A DNA stretch of 64,000 nucleotides from Chitinophagaceae bacterium PMP191F. Its GTDB lineage: Bacteria > Bacteroidota > Bacteroidia > Chitinophagales > Chitinophagaceae. Of the stretch, positions 27,896 through 38,314 are shown piece after piece. The notes below the pieces were generated by a model. The model saw nothing but the letters and a program-made list of their open reading frames with translations. It had not been told where the DNA came from and searched no databases. The stretch covers positions 62,001 through 126,000 of the forward strand of contig LGYU01000016.1 in assembly GCA_001302245.1 (NCBI GenBank). Direction: 5' to 3'. A program made the position numbers and the translations under genes. The stretch's first letter is position 1, and each line of letters begins with the position of its first letter.

Positions 27896-28493
27896 AAATG
27901 GCGGGATAGTATGCTGTTTGAATGATGGAGTGGCTACATGGCTTTTATCCGTAGCCTCCGGCTCTTTGTTCCAGCCATAAGATAATACTCTTTTGCAAGC
28001 CACTGGAATGATACCAGAGCCGGGAATGAGGTGCTTTTACATCAGACCATTGCTGTATGCCCGGATGATCTTCCCGGTGCCCGGCGGTACCGTTACTATA
28101 AGTGTGGTAGCACTTGCAGCGGTTGCAACACCTTTTACGCCACCAAACCACACGACATGTACGCAAAGGCGCTAGGGTATTCAGCGTTTTGCGTTGGGTT
28201 ATTATCCTCCGGCAACTGCTCACATTATTTTTAGAATATATTTATAACACATTTGCAACACTAACGGTTCCCAGTACCCTTAAACTTTCCATGTATATCC
28301 AACTGCCGTAAATGGGGATTTTTTACACTTTCTTGTTTAGGGTAAGTGCTTTTCTTATTTTTAATTTTTTGAAATTTTAAAAGCCCACAATTCCGGTAGG
28401 TTGATTTGATCTCATTAATACTAAAAATTTTACTATTTTAGTAACGGCGGACACTGCCGGGATAATACAGTGTGCTAATTATTTGAACGAAGA
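27896..28493. other. Intergenic region upstream of the sigma factor
   Basis: No gene is recognised. The last 80 bp are very AT-rich and contain an inverted repeat ACTAAAA/TTTTAGT (28420-28442) that could belong to the sigma-factor promoter region. Confidence 0.4.
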
Positions 28494-29108
28494 ATGAATA
28501 TACAGGTTACTAAAGAGACTTTTAAAGCCATTGCACAGGGAGACGAAAAAACATTTCAAGACTTCTTTAATAACCAGAACACTGAAATTTTTTCAATTGC
28601 CCTGCACTTTACAAAAAACGCCTTCCTGGCCGAAGAGATCGTACAGGAGGTATTTGTAAGTCTTTGGCTATCCCGTCAAAAACTTTCTGCTATTAATGAT
28701 CCCGGAGGCTACCTGTACACCACCATTATCAACAAATCAATCACTTCATTAAAGAAACACCAGGCTTTTGAAAGCCGGAAAAGCCAGGTTGCCACCAGCC
28801 AGGAACCTGCAGCGGAAGTAAATGAAGTAGAGCTAAGACTGGCCTTCCGGGAAAATGAATCACTATTACAAAACTGGGTTCATTCACTTCCCCGCAAACA
28901 ACAGGAAGTATACCTGTTGAAAAAAGAAGAAGGCCTGAGTATCAAAGAGATCGCAGAACAACTGGAAATATCAGAATTCACCGTAAAAAATCATTTAAAG
29001 GCCGCCAGCCGGTTTTTAAAAGAGAAATTTCTATCTTACAGAAAGGTATCTCTCTGCCTTTTATGCTCCTTTTTTATCTTTTTTTTAAGTTTTTTTCATT
29101 CCCGCTAG
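28494..29108 (+). CDS. ECF RNA polymerase sigma factor (Bacteroidota FecI type)
   Basis: The 204-residue sigma factor shows region 2 (FFNNQNTEIFSIALHFTKNAFLAEEIVQEVF, about 25-56) and region 4 (LPRKQQEVYLLKKEEGLSIKEIAEQLEISEFTVKNHLKAA, about 135-175). It belongs to the group paired with FecR anti-sigma factors and SusC porins, and the next two genes are exactly those. The last 21 residues (184-204) are strongly hydrophobic with phenylalanines and leucines, which is unusual for a soluble sigma factor. It should direct transcription of the downstream import operon in response to substrate. Confidence 0.92.
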   Translation: MNIQVTKETFKAIAQGDEKTFQDFFNNQNTEIFSIALHFTKNAFLAEEIVQEVFVSLWLSRQKLSAINDPGGYLYTTIINKSITSLKKHQAFESRKSQVATSQEPAAEVNEVELRLAFRENESLLQNWVHSLPRKQQEVYLLKKEEGLSIKEIAEQLEISEFTVKNHLKAASRFLKEKFLSYRKVSLCLLCSFFIFFLSFFHSR

Positions 29109-29214
29109 CCCCTTTCCAAAAAAACAGAGTCATTATAATAGTAGATAAGTCAACGGATGCTTGCAAGACAATCGTGAGGTAGTATTATATGCCATTTTTA
29201 GCCAGTTTGGTTTT

Positions 29215-30366
29215 ATGAAAAAACATGAGTTCCTGATTTTATGGAATCAATACCAAAATGGTATTATTTCAGATACCGATCGCGTAAGGTTAGCACAATT
29301 CATAAAAAAGGGTGGTGCGGATGAGTTTTTGAGGGAATGGATGAGCGAACAGCGGGATGCTGAAATAGAAAGATCAAACCTTACATCGCAGGAATGGAGT
29401 ACCATCTGGGATAAGATACAGGTTGACATACTGGCAAAGGAAAATACAACACCTGGTATAATAGTTTTTCTGAAAAAACATTACAGGGTAGCAGCAGCGG
29501 CAGTTTTAGCCGGCGTGTTTATTTCTGCTTTGTTGTATAAAAATTTCAGGAACACTGCCACCAGCAATACAGACAATATTGTTATCACAATGCCAACGGG
29601 CAAAAACGGCCCTGCATTAACACTGGCAGACGGTACCATTATTAAACTGGATACAGCAAACAGCGGCAAGCTGGCCAATGGATTCAGTAAAGACAGGGGT
29701 TCGCTGCTGGTAGCGCCTGATGTGGCGCAGGAAGCTACGCTGACCATACCTTACGGACGTACACAAAGCATTGTGCTGGCAGATGGAACACAGGTTTGGC
29801 TCAATGCAGGTTCTTCCATCCGTTTTCCCACAAAGTTTAGCGGAGCACGTGGTATGGTAAGCATTACGGGTGAAGCATATTTTGAAGTAACAAAAGATAA
29901 AACAACCCCCTTTATTGTGAATGTAACCAATGATGTTCAGGTAAAGGTATACGGTACACGATTTAATGTGAACTCTTACAAAGAAGAAGGAACTATTAAA
30001 ACTACCCTGCTGGAAGGCTCCATAGCGCTCAAAACTGGCAGTATGGAAAAGATGGTGAAGCCAGGACAACAGGCGCAGGTAAACAGGAACAGCGGTTCTG
30101 TAAGGCTGGTAGACAGCGTGAATATATATGAAGTAACTGCATGGAAAGATGGGCTTTTCCGTTTTGACGGAACCGATCTGCAAACCATTATGAAGCGTAT
30201 AGGACGGTGGTATAATGTTGAAGTGGAATTCCGTGACAGGATTGAAGGTGAGTTTGTAGCCAAGATTCCCAATAATGAGTCTTTACAAAAAGTACTGGCA
30301 TTGCTGGAATCAACCAAACAGGTACACTTTATTACACATAACCGGAAAATAATTGTAACCAAATAA
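29215..30366 (+). CDS. FecR-type anti-sigma factor
   Basis: The start at 29215 (MKKHEFLILWNQYQNG) is preferred to an in-frame TTG at 29161. The 383-residue protein has a cytoplasmic N-terminus (about 1-85), one transmembrane segment (VAAAAVLAGVFISALLY), a periplasmic FecR domain (about 175-275, ITGEAYFEVTKD, NVQVKVYGTRFNVNSY-like text) and a C-terminal DUF4974 domain ending KQVHFITHNRKIIVTK. It would hold the preceding sigma factor until the STN domain of the following SusC signals substrate. Confidence 0.92.
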   Translation: MKKHEFLILWNQYQNGIISDTDRVRLAQFIKKGGADEFLREWMSEQRDAEIERSNLTSQEWSTIWDKIQVDILAKENTTPGIIVFLKKHYRVAAAAVLAGVFISALLYKNFRNTATSNTDNIVITMPTGKNGPALTLADGTIIKLDTANSGKLANGFSKDRGSLLVAPDVAQEATLTIPYGRTQSIVLADGTQVWLNAGSSIRFPTKFSGARGMVSITGEAYFEVTKDKTTPFIVNVTNDVQVKVYGTRFNVNSYKEEGTIKTTLLEGSIALKTGSMEKMVKPGQQAQVNRNSGSVRLVDSVNIYEVTAWKDGLFRFDGTDLQTIMKRIGRWYNVEVEFRDRIEGEFVAKIPNNESLQKVLALLESTKQVHFITHNRKIIVTK

Positions 30367-30417
30367 ACGCATAACCAAAACGCAGATTCATATAGATACA
30401 TGGCTCTAAAATAAAAG

Positions 30418-30437
30418 CGGCCTGTGGGAGCAGGCCG
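30418..30437 (+). terminator. Hairpin between fecR and susC, possible attenuator
   Basis: CGGCCTG TGGGAG CAGGCCG is a perfect 7-bp stem without a U tract, 51 bp after the anti-sigma stop. It could separate regulatory from structural gene expression. Confidence 0.4.
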
Positions 30438-30512
30438 GTATGATTACCAGGAATAATACAAGTCCTTTGGAGCGGTATCTTATTTTCTTAACCCGATAAT
30501 ATCAACAAAACT

Positions 30513-33500
30513 ATGCTTTTGAGCGCAAAAGACCAACAAGTCTTCCGACTTGTAAAGCGACGTTATTGCCCCGGAAAATTGATTAGCACAAAACTGTTCG
30601 CCCTAATGCTATTGTTTACCATACAATCGGCAATGGCCAGAACACTTTCTCAGAATGTAAATCTTGAACTTAAAAACGTAACCTTACGTAAAGCCTGTGA
30701 GCTGATTGAGAAAACAACGGGATACAACTTCATTTACAACAAAAGATTGTTGGACAGAGAAGAAAAGGTAACGTTCTCTTTCCGGAACATTCCCCTGAAA
30801 CAGGCTATGGATGAACTATTAAAGGGACGTCCATTAACCTATACCATAATAGACCGGTTTGTAACCATAGCCCCTAAACGCTTACCCGGCTCTACAGACC
30901 ACGGCACTGTTTTTCCGGGGGATATCCCAACTTCTATTGCAGGAATATCAGGCAATTTTTTATCAGACGATCATTCAGCAGTTACCCCGGCAGACACCAC
31001 AGTACGTGGCGTAGTAAAAGATGCCACCAAAGGTGAGCCTCTGAGGGGAGCTTCTGTATATGTAAAAGGTACCAAACATGGTACACTGACCAATGACCAG
31101 GGGGAGTTTGAACTGAAAAATGTAAGCGGTGACGTTACATTGGTAATTTCAATGACCGGCTATAAAGAAAAGCAACTAAAAGCTTCTGCTGCCAGTATGA
31201 ATATCCTGATGACAGAAGAATCTGCCAACCTGCAGGAAGTGGTAATTACCGGTTTCCAGCGGGTAGACAGAAAAAAGTTTACCGGTTCTGCCATCACCAT
31301 CAAAGCTGACAGTATTAAGATTGATGGTGTAACTGATGTAAGCAGAATGCTGGAAGGACGTGCAGCAGGTGTTTCCGTACAAAACGTATCCGGTACATTC
31401 GGTACTGCTCCCAAGGTACGTGTACGCGGTGCCACCTCTATCTCCGGTTCCAACAAACCTTTGTGGGTAGTAGATGGTGTGGTACTGGAAGACATCATCA
31501 ATGTAAGCAACGAACAACTGACCAGCGGAGATGCCACTACCCTGCTGGGCTCTTCTGTGGCAGGTTTGAACGCAAACGATATTGAAACTTTTGATATCTT
31601 AAAAGATGCCTCTGCTGCGGCCTTGTATGGTGCACGCGCTATGAACGGTGTAATTGTAATTACTACCAAAAAAGGTAAGATAGGTAAACCTGTAATTTCC
31701 TATTCAGGCAACTTTGGTGTACAGCTAAGACCTTCTTACAACAACTTCGACATCATGAGCTCTGCCGACATGATGTCGGTATATGCAGAAATGGAGCGTA
31801 AAGGATATATCAACTATCCGGATATGGTGAACGCACGTTCATCTGGTCTGTTTGGCAAACTTGCTAAACTGACACAAACACCACAGGCAGACGGTACTTT
31901 TGCCGTACAGAATACAGCGGAAGCAAGACGGGCATGGCTGATGCAATATGCCAATACCAATACAGACTGGTTTGGTGTTTTGTTCCGCAATTCTCTTACC
32001 CAGGAGCACAGCTTAAGTATATCAAGCGGTACAGATAAAATGAAATCATATTTCTCTACCAGCTTTTACAACGACCAGGGATGGACTGTTGCTGACAATG
32101 TAAAACGTTATACAGTCAACCTGAACAATACGTATACCCCCTCTTCAAAGTTGACTTTTGGTTTTAGCATCCTGGGTTCAGTACGCCAGCAAACATCACC
32201 GGGTACAGAAGAGCGTAAATCTGACTCCGCCAGAGGTGTTTACTCACGTGAGTTTGATATTAACCCGTTCTCTTACGCATTGCGTACCAGCAGGGCATTA
32301 CCGGCATACAAATCTGATGGCTCATTGGATTATTTCACACAGAACTATGCAGATTTCAACATCATCAATGAAACAAGAAATAATTCTACCAAAACAGGTA
32401 TCATTGATTTTGCACTCAAAGGAAATTTAAGTTATAAGCTCGATCCGCATCTGACCTATGAGTTTACCGGTTCATTGCGTTATGCCAAAACAACGCAGGA
32501 GCACCAGGTAAAAGAAGCTTCCAACCAGGCAGAAGCTTACCGTGCAAATGGTACCAGTATCATTAACGATGCCAACCCCTATTTGTACCGTGATCCTGCC
32601 AATCCTTCCTACCCCAAGATCGTAGTGTTGCCTTATGGTGGTTTTTATAACCGTGCAGATGTTACTTTAAGCAACTATACCATCAGGAACCAGTTAACTT
32701 ACAATAATAGCTGGGGAGAAGACAATACGCACCAGTTAACCGCATTTGCAGGACAGGAGATCGTATACCTGAACAGGCAGACATCTACATCCAATGGTGT
32801 TGGTTACCAGTATGGCAATGGTGCTGTGCCTTATAATTATTACTATTATTTTGAGCAGTTATTCCAGAATGGTAAAAATTATTATGGGCTTGCCAACCAA
32901 TATCAGCGTTTTATTGGTGTATATGCCAATGCCAACTATACCTACAAAGGAAAATATACCATAGAAGGTACCCTGAGAGAAGATGGCTCTAACCTGATGG
33001 GACAATCTGCCAAAACAAGATGGCTGCCCACCTGGACTGTTGCCGGTCTCTGGAATATTGACCAGGAGAAATTCATGGAAAATGCCACTGTATTCAGTCA
33101 TTTGATGTTAAAAAGCAGCTATGGTTTAAATGCCAACCCCGGCAATGCCAACAACAGCACTACCATTTTAAAATCAATGACCACCAACCGTCCCTACCCT
33201 ACAGATCAGCAGCCTTCTATTTACATCAACCAGTTGCAAAACTCAGAGTTGACCTGGGAGAAAGCATATACCTGGAATCTGACACTGGATATGGGCTTCT
33301 TCAGAAATCGTTTGACCATCATTCCGGAATACTATAAAAGAAGAAGTTTCGGTCTGATTGCACAGATCCATACATCAGGTATAGCCGGTCAGGTAGACCA
33401 GTATGCTAACTATGCCGATCTTCAATCACACGGTGTTGACGTAACCATTATCGGTAAAGTATTACAAAAAAGAGATTACAGCATTACCAGCACCTTTACC

Positions 33501-34280
33501 ATGGGTTGGGGAGTGAGCAAAATTGTAAACTCACAGGAAACACCGCCTATATGGAAATTAGTAGGCGAAGGCGGCGGCGCCATGAACGGATATCCCGTAC
33601 GTGGTTTGTTCTCTTTGACCAATACACCGATAGATAACAGCTTTTACACTACAGGTGTGCCCACATACATTAATGAAACCGGAGCATCCAGTTTTGCAGT
33701 GAACTTAAACAGTCTTACTACAAAGTACCTGAAATATGAAGGACCTTCAGACCCCACATTTACAGGAGGCTGGAACAATACCTTCCGTTACAAAGGATTT
33801 GCATTAAACGTATTAATCACGTACCAGGCCGGCAACAAAGTAAGACTTAGCCCTGTTTACGAAGCTTCTTACAGCGACCTGTCTTCATTACCAACTGAGT
33901 TCAAAGCAAGATGGACCCTGCCCGGTGATGAAAAGCTGACAAACATTCCTTCTGTGGCAAGCCTGTTTACGAACTATGGCAATTTTGGCCTGGCCAATAT
34001 TCCCGCCTATCCGTATACGAACTACAACTGGTCGCACGACCGCGTTGCAGATGGAGGTTTTGTTCGTATGAAAGCAGTTACACTTACCTACCAGCTACCG
34101 TCAACCCTTATCAATCGTGTAGGTTTCAAAACAGCCTCACTGAGTGTTACGGCAAACAATCCGTGGCTGATCTATTCTGACAGTCGCTTACATGGTCAGG
34201 ATCCGGAATTCTACCAGACAGGTGGTGTGGCGATGCCCGTGAATAAACAGATCACCGGCTCGTTGAGAGTAGCTCTTTAA
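30513..34280 (+). CDS. SusC/RagA TonB-linked outer-membrane porin with STN signalling domain
   Basis: The 1255-residue protein contains, in order: signal region (about 1-43), STN domain (about 49-113, LKNVTLRKACELIEKTTGYNF), carboxypeptidase-like regulatory domain (about 165-235, GVVKDATKGEPLRGASVYV), TonB plug with the SusC motif (ALYGARAMNGVIVITTKKG, about 370-390) and a 22-stranded barrel. It is the energy-dependent import channel. The STN domain contacts the FecR protein encoded upstream, making this a signal-transducing transporter. The SusD partner gene starts 21 bp downstream. Confidence 0.95.
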   Translation: MLLSAKDQQVFRLVKRRYCPGKLISTKLFALMLLFTIQSAMARTLSQNVNLELKNVTLRKACELIEKTTGYNFIYNKRLLDREEKVTFSFRNIPLKQAMDELLKGRPLTYTIIDRFVTIAPKRLPGSTDHGTVFPGDIPTSIAGISGNFLSDDHSAVTPADTTVRGVVKDATKGEPLRGASVYVKGTKHGTLTNDQGEFELKNVSGDVTLVISMTGYKEKQLKASAASMNILMTEESANLQEVVITGFQRVDRKKFTGSAITIKADSIKIDGVTDVSRMLEGRAAGVSVQNVSGTFGTAPKVRVRGATSISGSNKPLWVVDGVVLEDIINVSNEQLTSGDATTLLGSSVAGLNANDIETFDILKDASAAALYGARAMNGVIVITTKKGKIGKPVISYSGNFGVQLRPSYNNFDIMSSADMMSVYAEMERKGYINYPDMVNARSSGLFGKLAKLTQTPQADGTFAVQNTAEARRAWLMQYANTNTDWFGVLFRNSLTQEHSLSISSGTDKMKSYFSTSFYNDQGWTVADNVKRYTVNLNNTYTPSSKLTFGFSILGSVRQQTSPGTEERKSDSARGVYSREFDINPFSYALRTSRALPAYKSDGSLDYFTQNYADFNIINETRNNSTKTGIIDFALKGNLSYKLDPHLTYEFTGSLRYAKTTQEHQVKEASNQAEAYRANGTSIINDANPYLYRDPANPSYPKIVVLPYGGFYNRADVTLSNYTIRNQLTYNNSWGEDNTHQLTAFAGQEIVYLNRQTSTSNGVGYQYGNGAVPYNYYYYFEQLFQNGKNYYGLANQYQRFIGVYANANYTYKGKYTIEGTLREDGSNLMGQSAKTRWLPTWTVAGLWNIDQEKFMENATVFSHLMLKSSYGLNANPGNANNSTTILKSMTTNRPYPTDQQPSIYINQLQNSELTWEKAYTWNLTLDMGFFRNRLTIIPEYYKRRSFGLIAQIHTSGIAGQVDQYANYADLQSHGVDVTIIGKVLQKRDYSITSTFTMGWGVSKIVNSQETPPIWKLVGEGGGAMNGYPVRGLFSLTNTPIDNSFYTTGVPTYINETGASSFAVNLNSLTTKYLKYEGPSDPTFTGGWNNTFRYKGFALNVLITYQAGNKVRLSPVYEASYSDLSSLPTEFKARWTLPGDEKLTNIPSVASLFTNYGNFGLANIPAYPYTNYNWSHDRVADGGFVRMKAVTLTYQLPSTLINRVGFKTASLSVTANNPWLIYSDSRLHGQDPEFYQTGGVAMPVNKQITGSLRVAL

Positions 34281-34301
34281 TCAAAAAAAAGTATTATCAG
34301 G

Positions 34302-35702
34302 ATGAAAAAAATAATAATCAATATAAGCCTGCTGGGATGCATTTTCTCTATAGCAAGCTGTGAAAAATATCTGACCACTATACCTGACGACAGAACGGTG
34401 GTTACAAGAGTAGACCAGGTTACCCAGATACTGACTACGGCATATCCGCAAAGAACTTATATGAACTTTGCAGAAGCAATGAGCGATAACGCCGAAGACA
34501 AAGGAAACAGCGCCGCAGTAACGGGCGACCAGGTTGGGTACAGTATAAATTTACAGGCATACAATTACCAGGACAATGCCATCAATATCGGTGATGACGC
34601 ATCTATCGGGTATTTTTATGATTGTTACAGGGCAATAGCAGCAGCCAACCTGGCCCTATCCTATTGCAACGGTGCTGACTCTGCCAAATTCCGCGCACAA
34701 AAAGGCGAGGCACTGCTTTGCCGGGCATACTCGCATTTTATGCTGGCAATGTTCTTTGCAAAACCATACGATGCAGCTACGGCCTCCAGCGACCCTGGTA
34801 TTCCTTATATAACATCTATTGAAACAAAGGTATTTGCATCTTACGACCGCAAAACAGTACAGTATGTGTACGATATGATTGAAAAAGATATCAATGCAGG
34901 CATTCCTTTAATAGATGAGAAGATTTATGGAGTAGCGCCGAAGTTCCACTTTAACCTGCAGGCTGCACATGCGCTGGCTGCAAGATTTTACCTGTTCAAA
35001 AAAGACTATGCACAGGTAATTGCACATGCTAACGCAGTATTCGGCAACACGGCACCGGCTACTTTGCTACGCAACCAGGTGTATTACAAGTCACTTGCAT
35101 ATGCTGCACAGCAGCAGGCTTATACACTTGCTTCAGACAACGCCAACCTGTTATTGCAGGAAACAAGCTCCAGCTATGGCGGAAACTTCTATGGTTACAA
35201 ATTTGGTATGGGAGAAGGTATCCGTGCAAAAATGTTCGATGCAGCAAACGTAACAGGAGCTGCCTATGCTATAACTGTGTATGGAGCCAGTGCCAGTTTT
35301 TATAACATTCCTAAGTTTTATACCAACGTATACCCCCTGCTGAGCACAGAAGAAGTTTTAATGAACAGGACTGAAGCCAATATAGCATTGAAGAACTACA
35401 CAGATGCTATTACAGATATGAACAGTTGGATAAGCAGGAACACTTCAACTGCTCCCAAGATCACTACCACTACAGTGACCAACTTCTATAAAATGTCATT
35501 GGATAGCTCTATGTTGCAGGCTACCCTGGACTTTAAACGTATATCTTATATAGAAGAAGGTTTGAGATGGCTGGATATTATAAGATTGAAAATGCCTGTA
35601 GCACGCAGAAACGGCCCCACTATACTGGCCGATGATAAACGCAGGGTACTTCAGTTGCCGGCAGAAGCCTCAAACGCAGGAGTAATTCTAAATCCAAGAT
35701 AG
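34302..35702 (+). CDS. SusD/RagB family lipoprotein
   Basis: The 466-residue protein has a lipoprotein signal peptide (lipobox SIASC, Cys20) and the SusD fold: ECYRAI-like helix at YFYDCYRAIAAANLAL, GEALLCRAYSHFMLAMFFAKPYD, FYLFKKDYAQVIAHANAVF, and the C-terminal EEGLRWLDIIRLKMPV. It forms the lid of the SusC channel and selects substrate at the cell surface. The order and spacing put it in the operon led by the sigma factor or by susC. The following zinc metallohydrolase gene suggests a peptide or protein-derived substrate rather than a common polysaccharide. Confidence 0.94.
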   Translation: MKKIIINISLLGCIFSIASCEKYLTTIPDDRTVVTRVDQVTQILTTAYPQRTYMNFAEAMSDNAEDKGNSAAVTGDQVGYSINLQAYNYQDNAINIGDDASIGYFYDCYRAIAAANLALSYCNGADSAKFRAQKGEALLCRAYSHFMLAMFFAKPYDAATASSDPGIPYITSIETKVFASYDRKTVQYVYDMIEKDINAGIPLIDEKIYGVAPKFHFNLQAAHALAARFYLFKKDYAQVIAHANAVFGNTAPATLLRNQVYYKSLAYAAQQQAYTLASDNANLLLQETSSSYGGNFYGYKFGMGEGIRAKMFDAANVTGAAYAITVYGASASFYNIPKFYTNVYPLLSTEEVLMNRTEANIALKNYTDAITDMNSWISRNTSTAPKITTTTVTNFYKMSLDSSMLQATLDFKRISYIEEGLRWLDIIRLKMPVARRNGPTILADDKRRVLQLPAEASNAGVILNPR

Positions 35703-35756
35703 GACAAAATGGTTGTCAGATATTTTAACTAAACAACCTTTTAAAATATTTCAAAA

Positions 35757-36650
35757 ATGAATACGAACATAAAAACTGTCTTTTTCAGCCTGACATTACT
35801 AACAGCTTTTTTTTCGTGTAAGAAGCAAGAGTTTACACCATTAACCACAGCTCCCGTTGGTTTGGGAGGTGAAACATGGGCAAAGGATTCAACTGACAAA
35901 TTCATTTACGATAGTCTTACGGTGCCTTACAACGTGGCAGTTTACTACAGGTGGATGCCCAATGATTTTGACCTGACGGCCAACATCGTTCCGCCTGATG
36001 AGAGCAAGGTGATACCGATGCTTAAAACACTGACAAATGTTGCCTTTCCTCCTTACAACGATCAAACCGGCAGCACTGCTTTCTTAAGGCGCTATCTGCC
36101 CAAAACGTTTGTACTGGCAGGAAGTGCTGAGTGGCAGCCCAACGGAACGATTGTTCTGGGGCAGGCAGAAGGTGGCACCAGGATCACTTATTTTCAACTG
36201 AATACTTTCAGCAGGCTGAAAAAGGATTCGGCTGTTTTAAAACAGATCATACATACCATGCATCATGAGTTTGGCCATATCCTGCATCAGAATGTATTAT
36301 TTCCTGCTTCTTACCAGAATATTACCGGTGGTTATACAGGTACCTGGTTCAACATTACAGATGTGAATGCCAGAAAGGCCGGTTTCATTACTTCTTATGC
36401 AATGGCTGCCCCGCAGGAAGACTTTGTTGAAATGATTGCCTCCATGCTGGTAGGAGCACAGAATGGTCCTACGGGATATGATAACTACGAGAAGTTACTG
36501 ACACAGGCAGGATCTGCTACATCTGCTCCTTATTTAGCCATCAAAGCCAAAGAAGCCGCTGTAGTAGATTATTTTAAACGTGTCTGGAATATTGATTTTT
36601 ATGCCCTGCAGGCACTTTGCCGCAGCAGACTGGCAGGATTTTATCAATAG
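35757..36650 (+). CDS. Substrate import-associated zinc metallohydrolase lipoprotein
   Basis: The 297-residue product has a lipobox at FFSC (Cys21) and a zinc site HEFGHILHQ with the HExxH residues at 170-174; the likely third ligand is in QEDFVEMIASMLVG further on. It matches the family of SusCD-associated metallohydrolase lipoproteins (TIGR04549 as I recall it). It is probably on the outer-membrane surface or periplasmic face and processes the substrate brought by the preceding SusCD. Whether it is a peptidase is not proven by sequence. Confidence 0.85.
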   Translation: MNTNIKTVFFSLTLLTAFFSCKKQEFTPLTTAPVGLGGETWAKDSTDKFIYDSLTVPYNVAVYYRWMPNDFDLTANIVPPDESKVIPMLKTLTNVAFPPYNDQTGSTAFLRRYLPKTFVLAGSAEWQPNGTIVLGQAEGGTRITYFQLNTFSRLKKDSAVLKQIIHTMHHEFGHILHQNVLFPASYQNITGGYTGTWFNITDVNARKAGFITSYAMAAPQEDFVEMIASMLVGAQNGPTGYDNYEKLLTQAGSATSAPYLAIKAKEAAVVDYFKRVWNIDFYALQALCRSRLAGFYQ

Positions 36651-36674
36651 TAACTATTAAAAATATTTTTTGCG

Positions 36675-38051
36675 ATGAAAAAAGTAATCTTATATATAAC
36701 CATTCTATCTGCGGCCCTTGCCGGTTGCCAGAAACACTCTGTTGACCTTATACAAGGACAAACTGTAGATGAAAGGCTGCGCGCTGCATACGCACAATAC
36801 ACCAGTATACTTACCAAAGCACAGTACGGATGGAAACTGGTGGAAACCGGTGGTACTGCCTTCAACAATGGTGCATACGATAGTGCAAAAGCAACATTTG
36901 TATATCACCTGCAGTTCAACGACAGCAATACAGTAACCATGTTTGGTAGTTTTGATACCGTGCAGGCTAAAACACCAAGAACTTCCGGATACAGGTTAAG
37001 TGCACAACAACGTCCAACGCTCATTTTTGACACCTACAGCTATATCCATGTTCCCTGTGATCCGGATCCTGCCGTATCAAAAAGCCCGTTGTCTCCAGGA
37101 TCTGGCTGGGGTACAGACTTTGAATTTATGTTTGTAGATAATGTACTTCCCGATCAACTGGGCGACACCATACGCCTGATGGGTTTGAAAAATAACGCTA
37201 CTGCCTATATGGTAAGGGCTACCAAAGATGAAAAAGGATTATTGGATAATGGTCAGTATGCAGCTAACTTAAATGCCATCAATTCCAAGTTCTTGACTTA
37301 CTGGCAAAGATTTACTATCGGCACCACCGTATATGAACTTCCTGCAATAGATTTTACTCTCAAAACAATAGCCATCAACTGGCTGGATGGCTCAGGAAAC
37401 CTGCAGACATTCAGAACCCTGTTCTGGATTGACTTTAATGGCAATATGATATTTGTTGATCCTTTTGTAAACGGTAGTGTTATTATAAAAGGTTTCACTT
37501 CTTCATTGAACCTGATTGGTACAAATGTTCCGGCAAGTGTGGCCATCACGCCTGCTATTGCTCCGTTAAAACTGGATGTAAATGCTGCACAGAACTGGTA
37601 TACCCAGATGGGATTCAACTTCAATAACTGCTGGGTTTCAGCCAAAGCATTCCATGTAAATGGTGTGGATGATTTCTGTAAGTTCGGGGCTATTACCAAC
37701 TACCAGAGTTTATGGTATGCAGGTCCTTCTGTATTTGGTGGTACCAGTGAAGGTCTGATCACATTTACCGGCTCACTGGCTGCGCCGTATTGTTTCTCAA
37801 AAGTTCCTTTTACTGTAAATGCAGGCATTGCACGGTTTACATTGCTCAGCAGCAGTAGTACGGGCTTTACCGGAACAGGTGCAGTAGCTGTAGCAATGAC
37901 ATCTGCCAGAAATATTATGTATGGTGGTGCTACCGCAGGTACCAGCTTCCAGGATTGGTATTTTGTACCAACATCTTCTACCGGCAAAAATTATGACATG
38001 GTGCGTGTATCCGATGCGCTTGCATGGATCAGCTGGAGGCCAAGAAGCTAA
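36675..38051 (+). CDS. DUF4302 lipoprotein
   Basis: The 458-residue protein has a lipobox ALAGC (Cys18), then DERLRAAYAQYTSILTKAQYGWKLV, a beginning typical of DUF4302 proteins, and a mainly beta rest. Such proteins follow SusCD plus a zinc metallohydrolase in Bacteroidota import loci; their role, perhaps surface substrate binding, is unknown. It is the last gene of the operon, with a perfect hairpin about 60 bp downstream. Confidence 0.82.
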   Translation: MKKVILYITILSAALAGCQKHSVDLIQGQTVDERLRAAYAQYTSILTKAQYGWKLVETGGTAFNNGAYDSAKATFVYHLQFNDSNTVTMFGSFDTVQAKTPRTSGYRLSAQQRPTLIFDTYSYIHVPCDPDPAVSKSPLSPGSGWGTDFEFMFVDNVLPDQLGDTIRLMGLKNNATAYMVRATKDEKGLLDNGQYAANLNAINSKFLTYWQRFTIGTTVYELPAIDFTLKTIAINWLDGSGNLQTFRTLFWIDFNGNMIFVDPFVNGSVIIKGFTSSLNLIGTNVPASVAITPAIAPLKLDVNAAQNWYTQMGFNFNNCWVSAKAFHVNGVDDFCKFGAITNYQSLWYAGPSVFGGTSEGLITFTGSLAAPYCFSKVPFTVNAGIARFTLLSSSSTGFTGTGAVAVAMTSARNIMYGGATAGTSFQDWYFVPTSSTGKNYDMVRVSDALAWISWRPRS

Positions 38052-38111
38052 ACACCTCATTCAAAAAGGCGTTATCAATAAGCCTGAACAATAATGACAG
38101 ACAATATTTAA

Positions 38112-38150
38112 AATGACTCGGGAGTTCTCTATTGCAACTCCCGAGTCATT
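38112..38150 (+). terminator. Terminator of the sigma-regulated import operon
   Basis: AATGACTCGGGAGTT pairs perfectly with AACTCCCGAGTCATT around a 9-nt loop. The U tract is short (TTCC), so it is a strong hairpin with moderate terminator quality. Confidence 0.7.
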
Positions 38151-38314
38151 CCTATAGCTGGTAACAGCCTTTACGGCATACCGGCCTTTTTGTCTCTCTT
38201 CAGGAGTTACATTGAAATACGGTTCAGAAGATTCCGCTTCTTTGTATAACCTGTTCTCTTTATTGTTTGCAATACTTCATTACAGGCTTACACAAACATC
38301 AGCGTTCCTGCATA

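Noticed and set aside
28031-28234. Short plus-strand ORF at 28.0-28.2 kb
   Set aside because: Cysteine-rich and histidine-rich composition typical of chance reading; no start signal.
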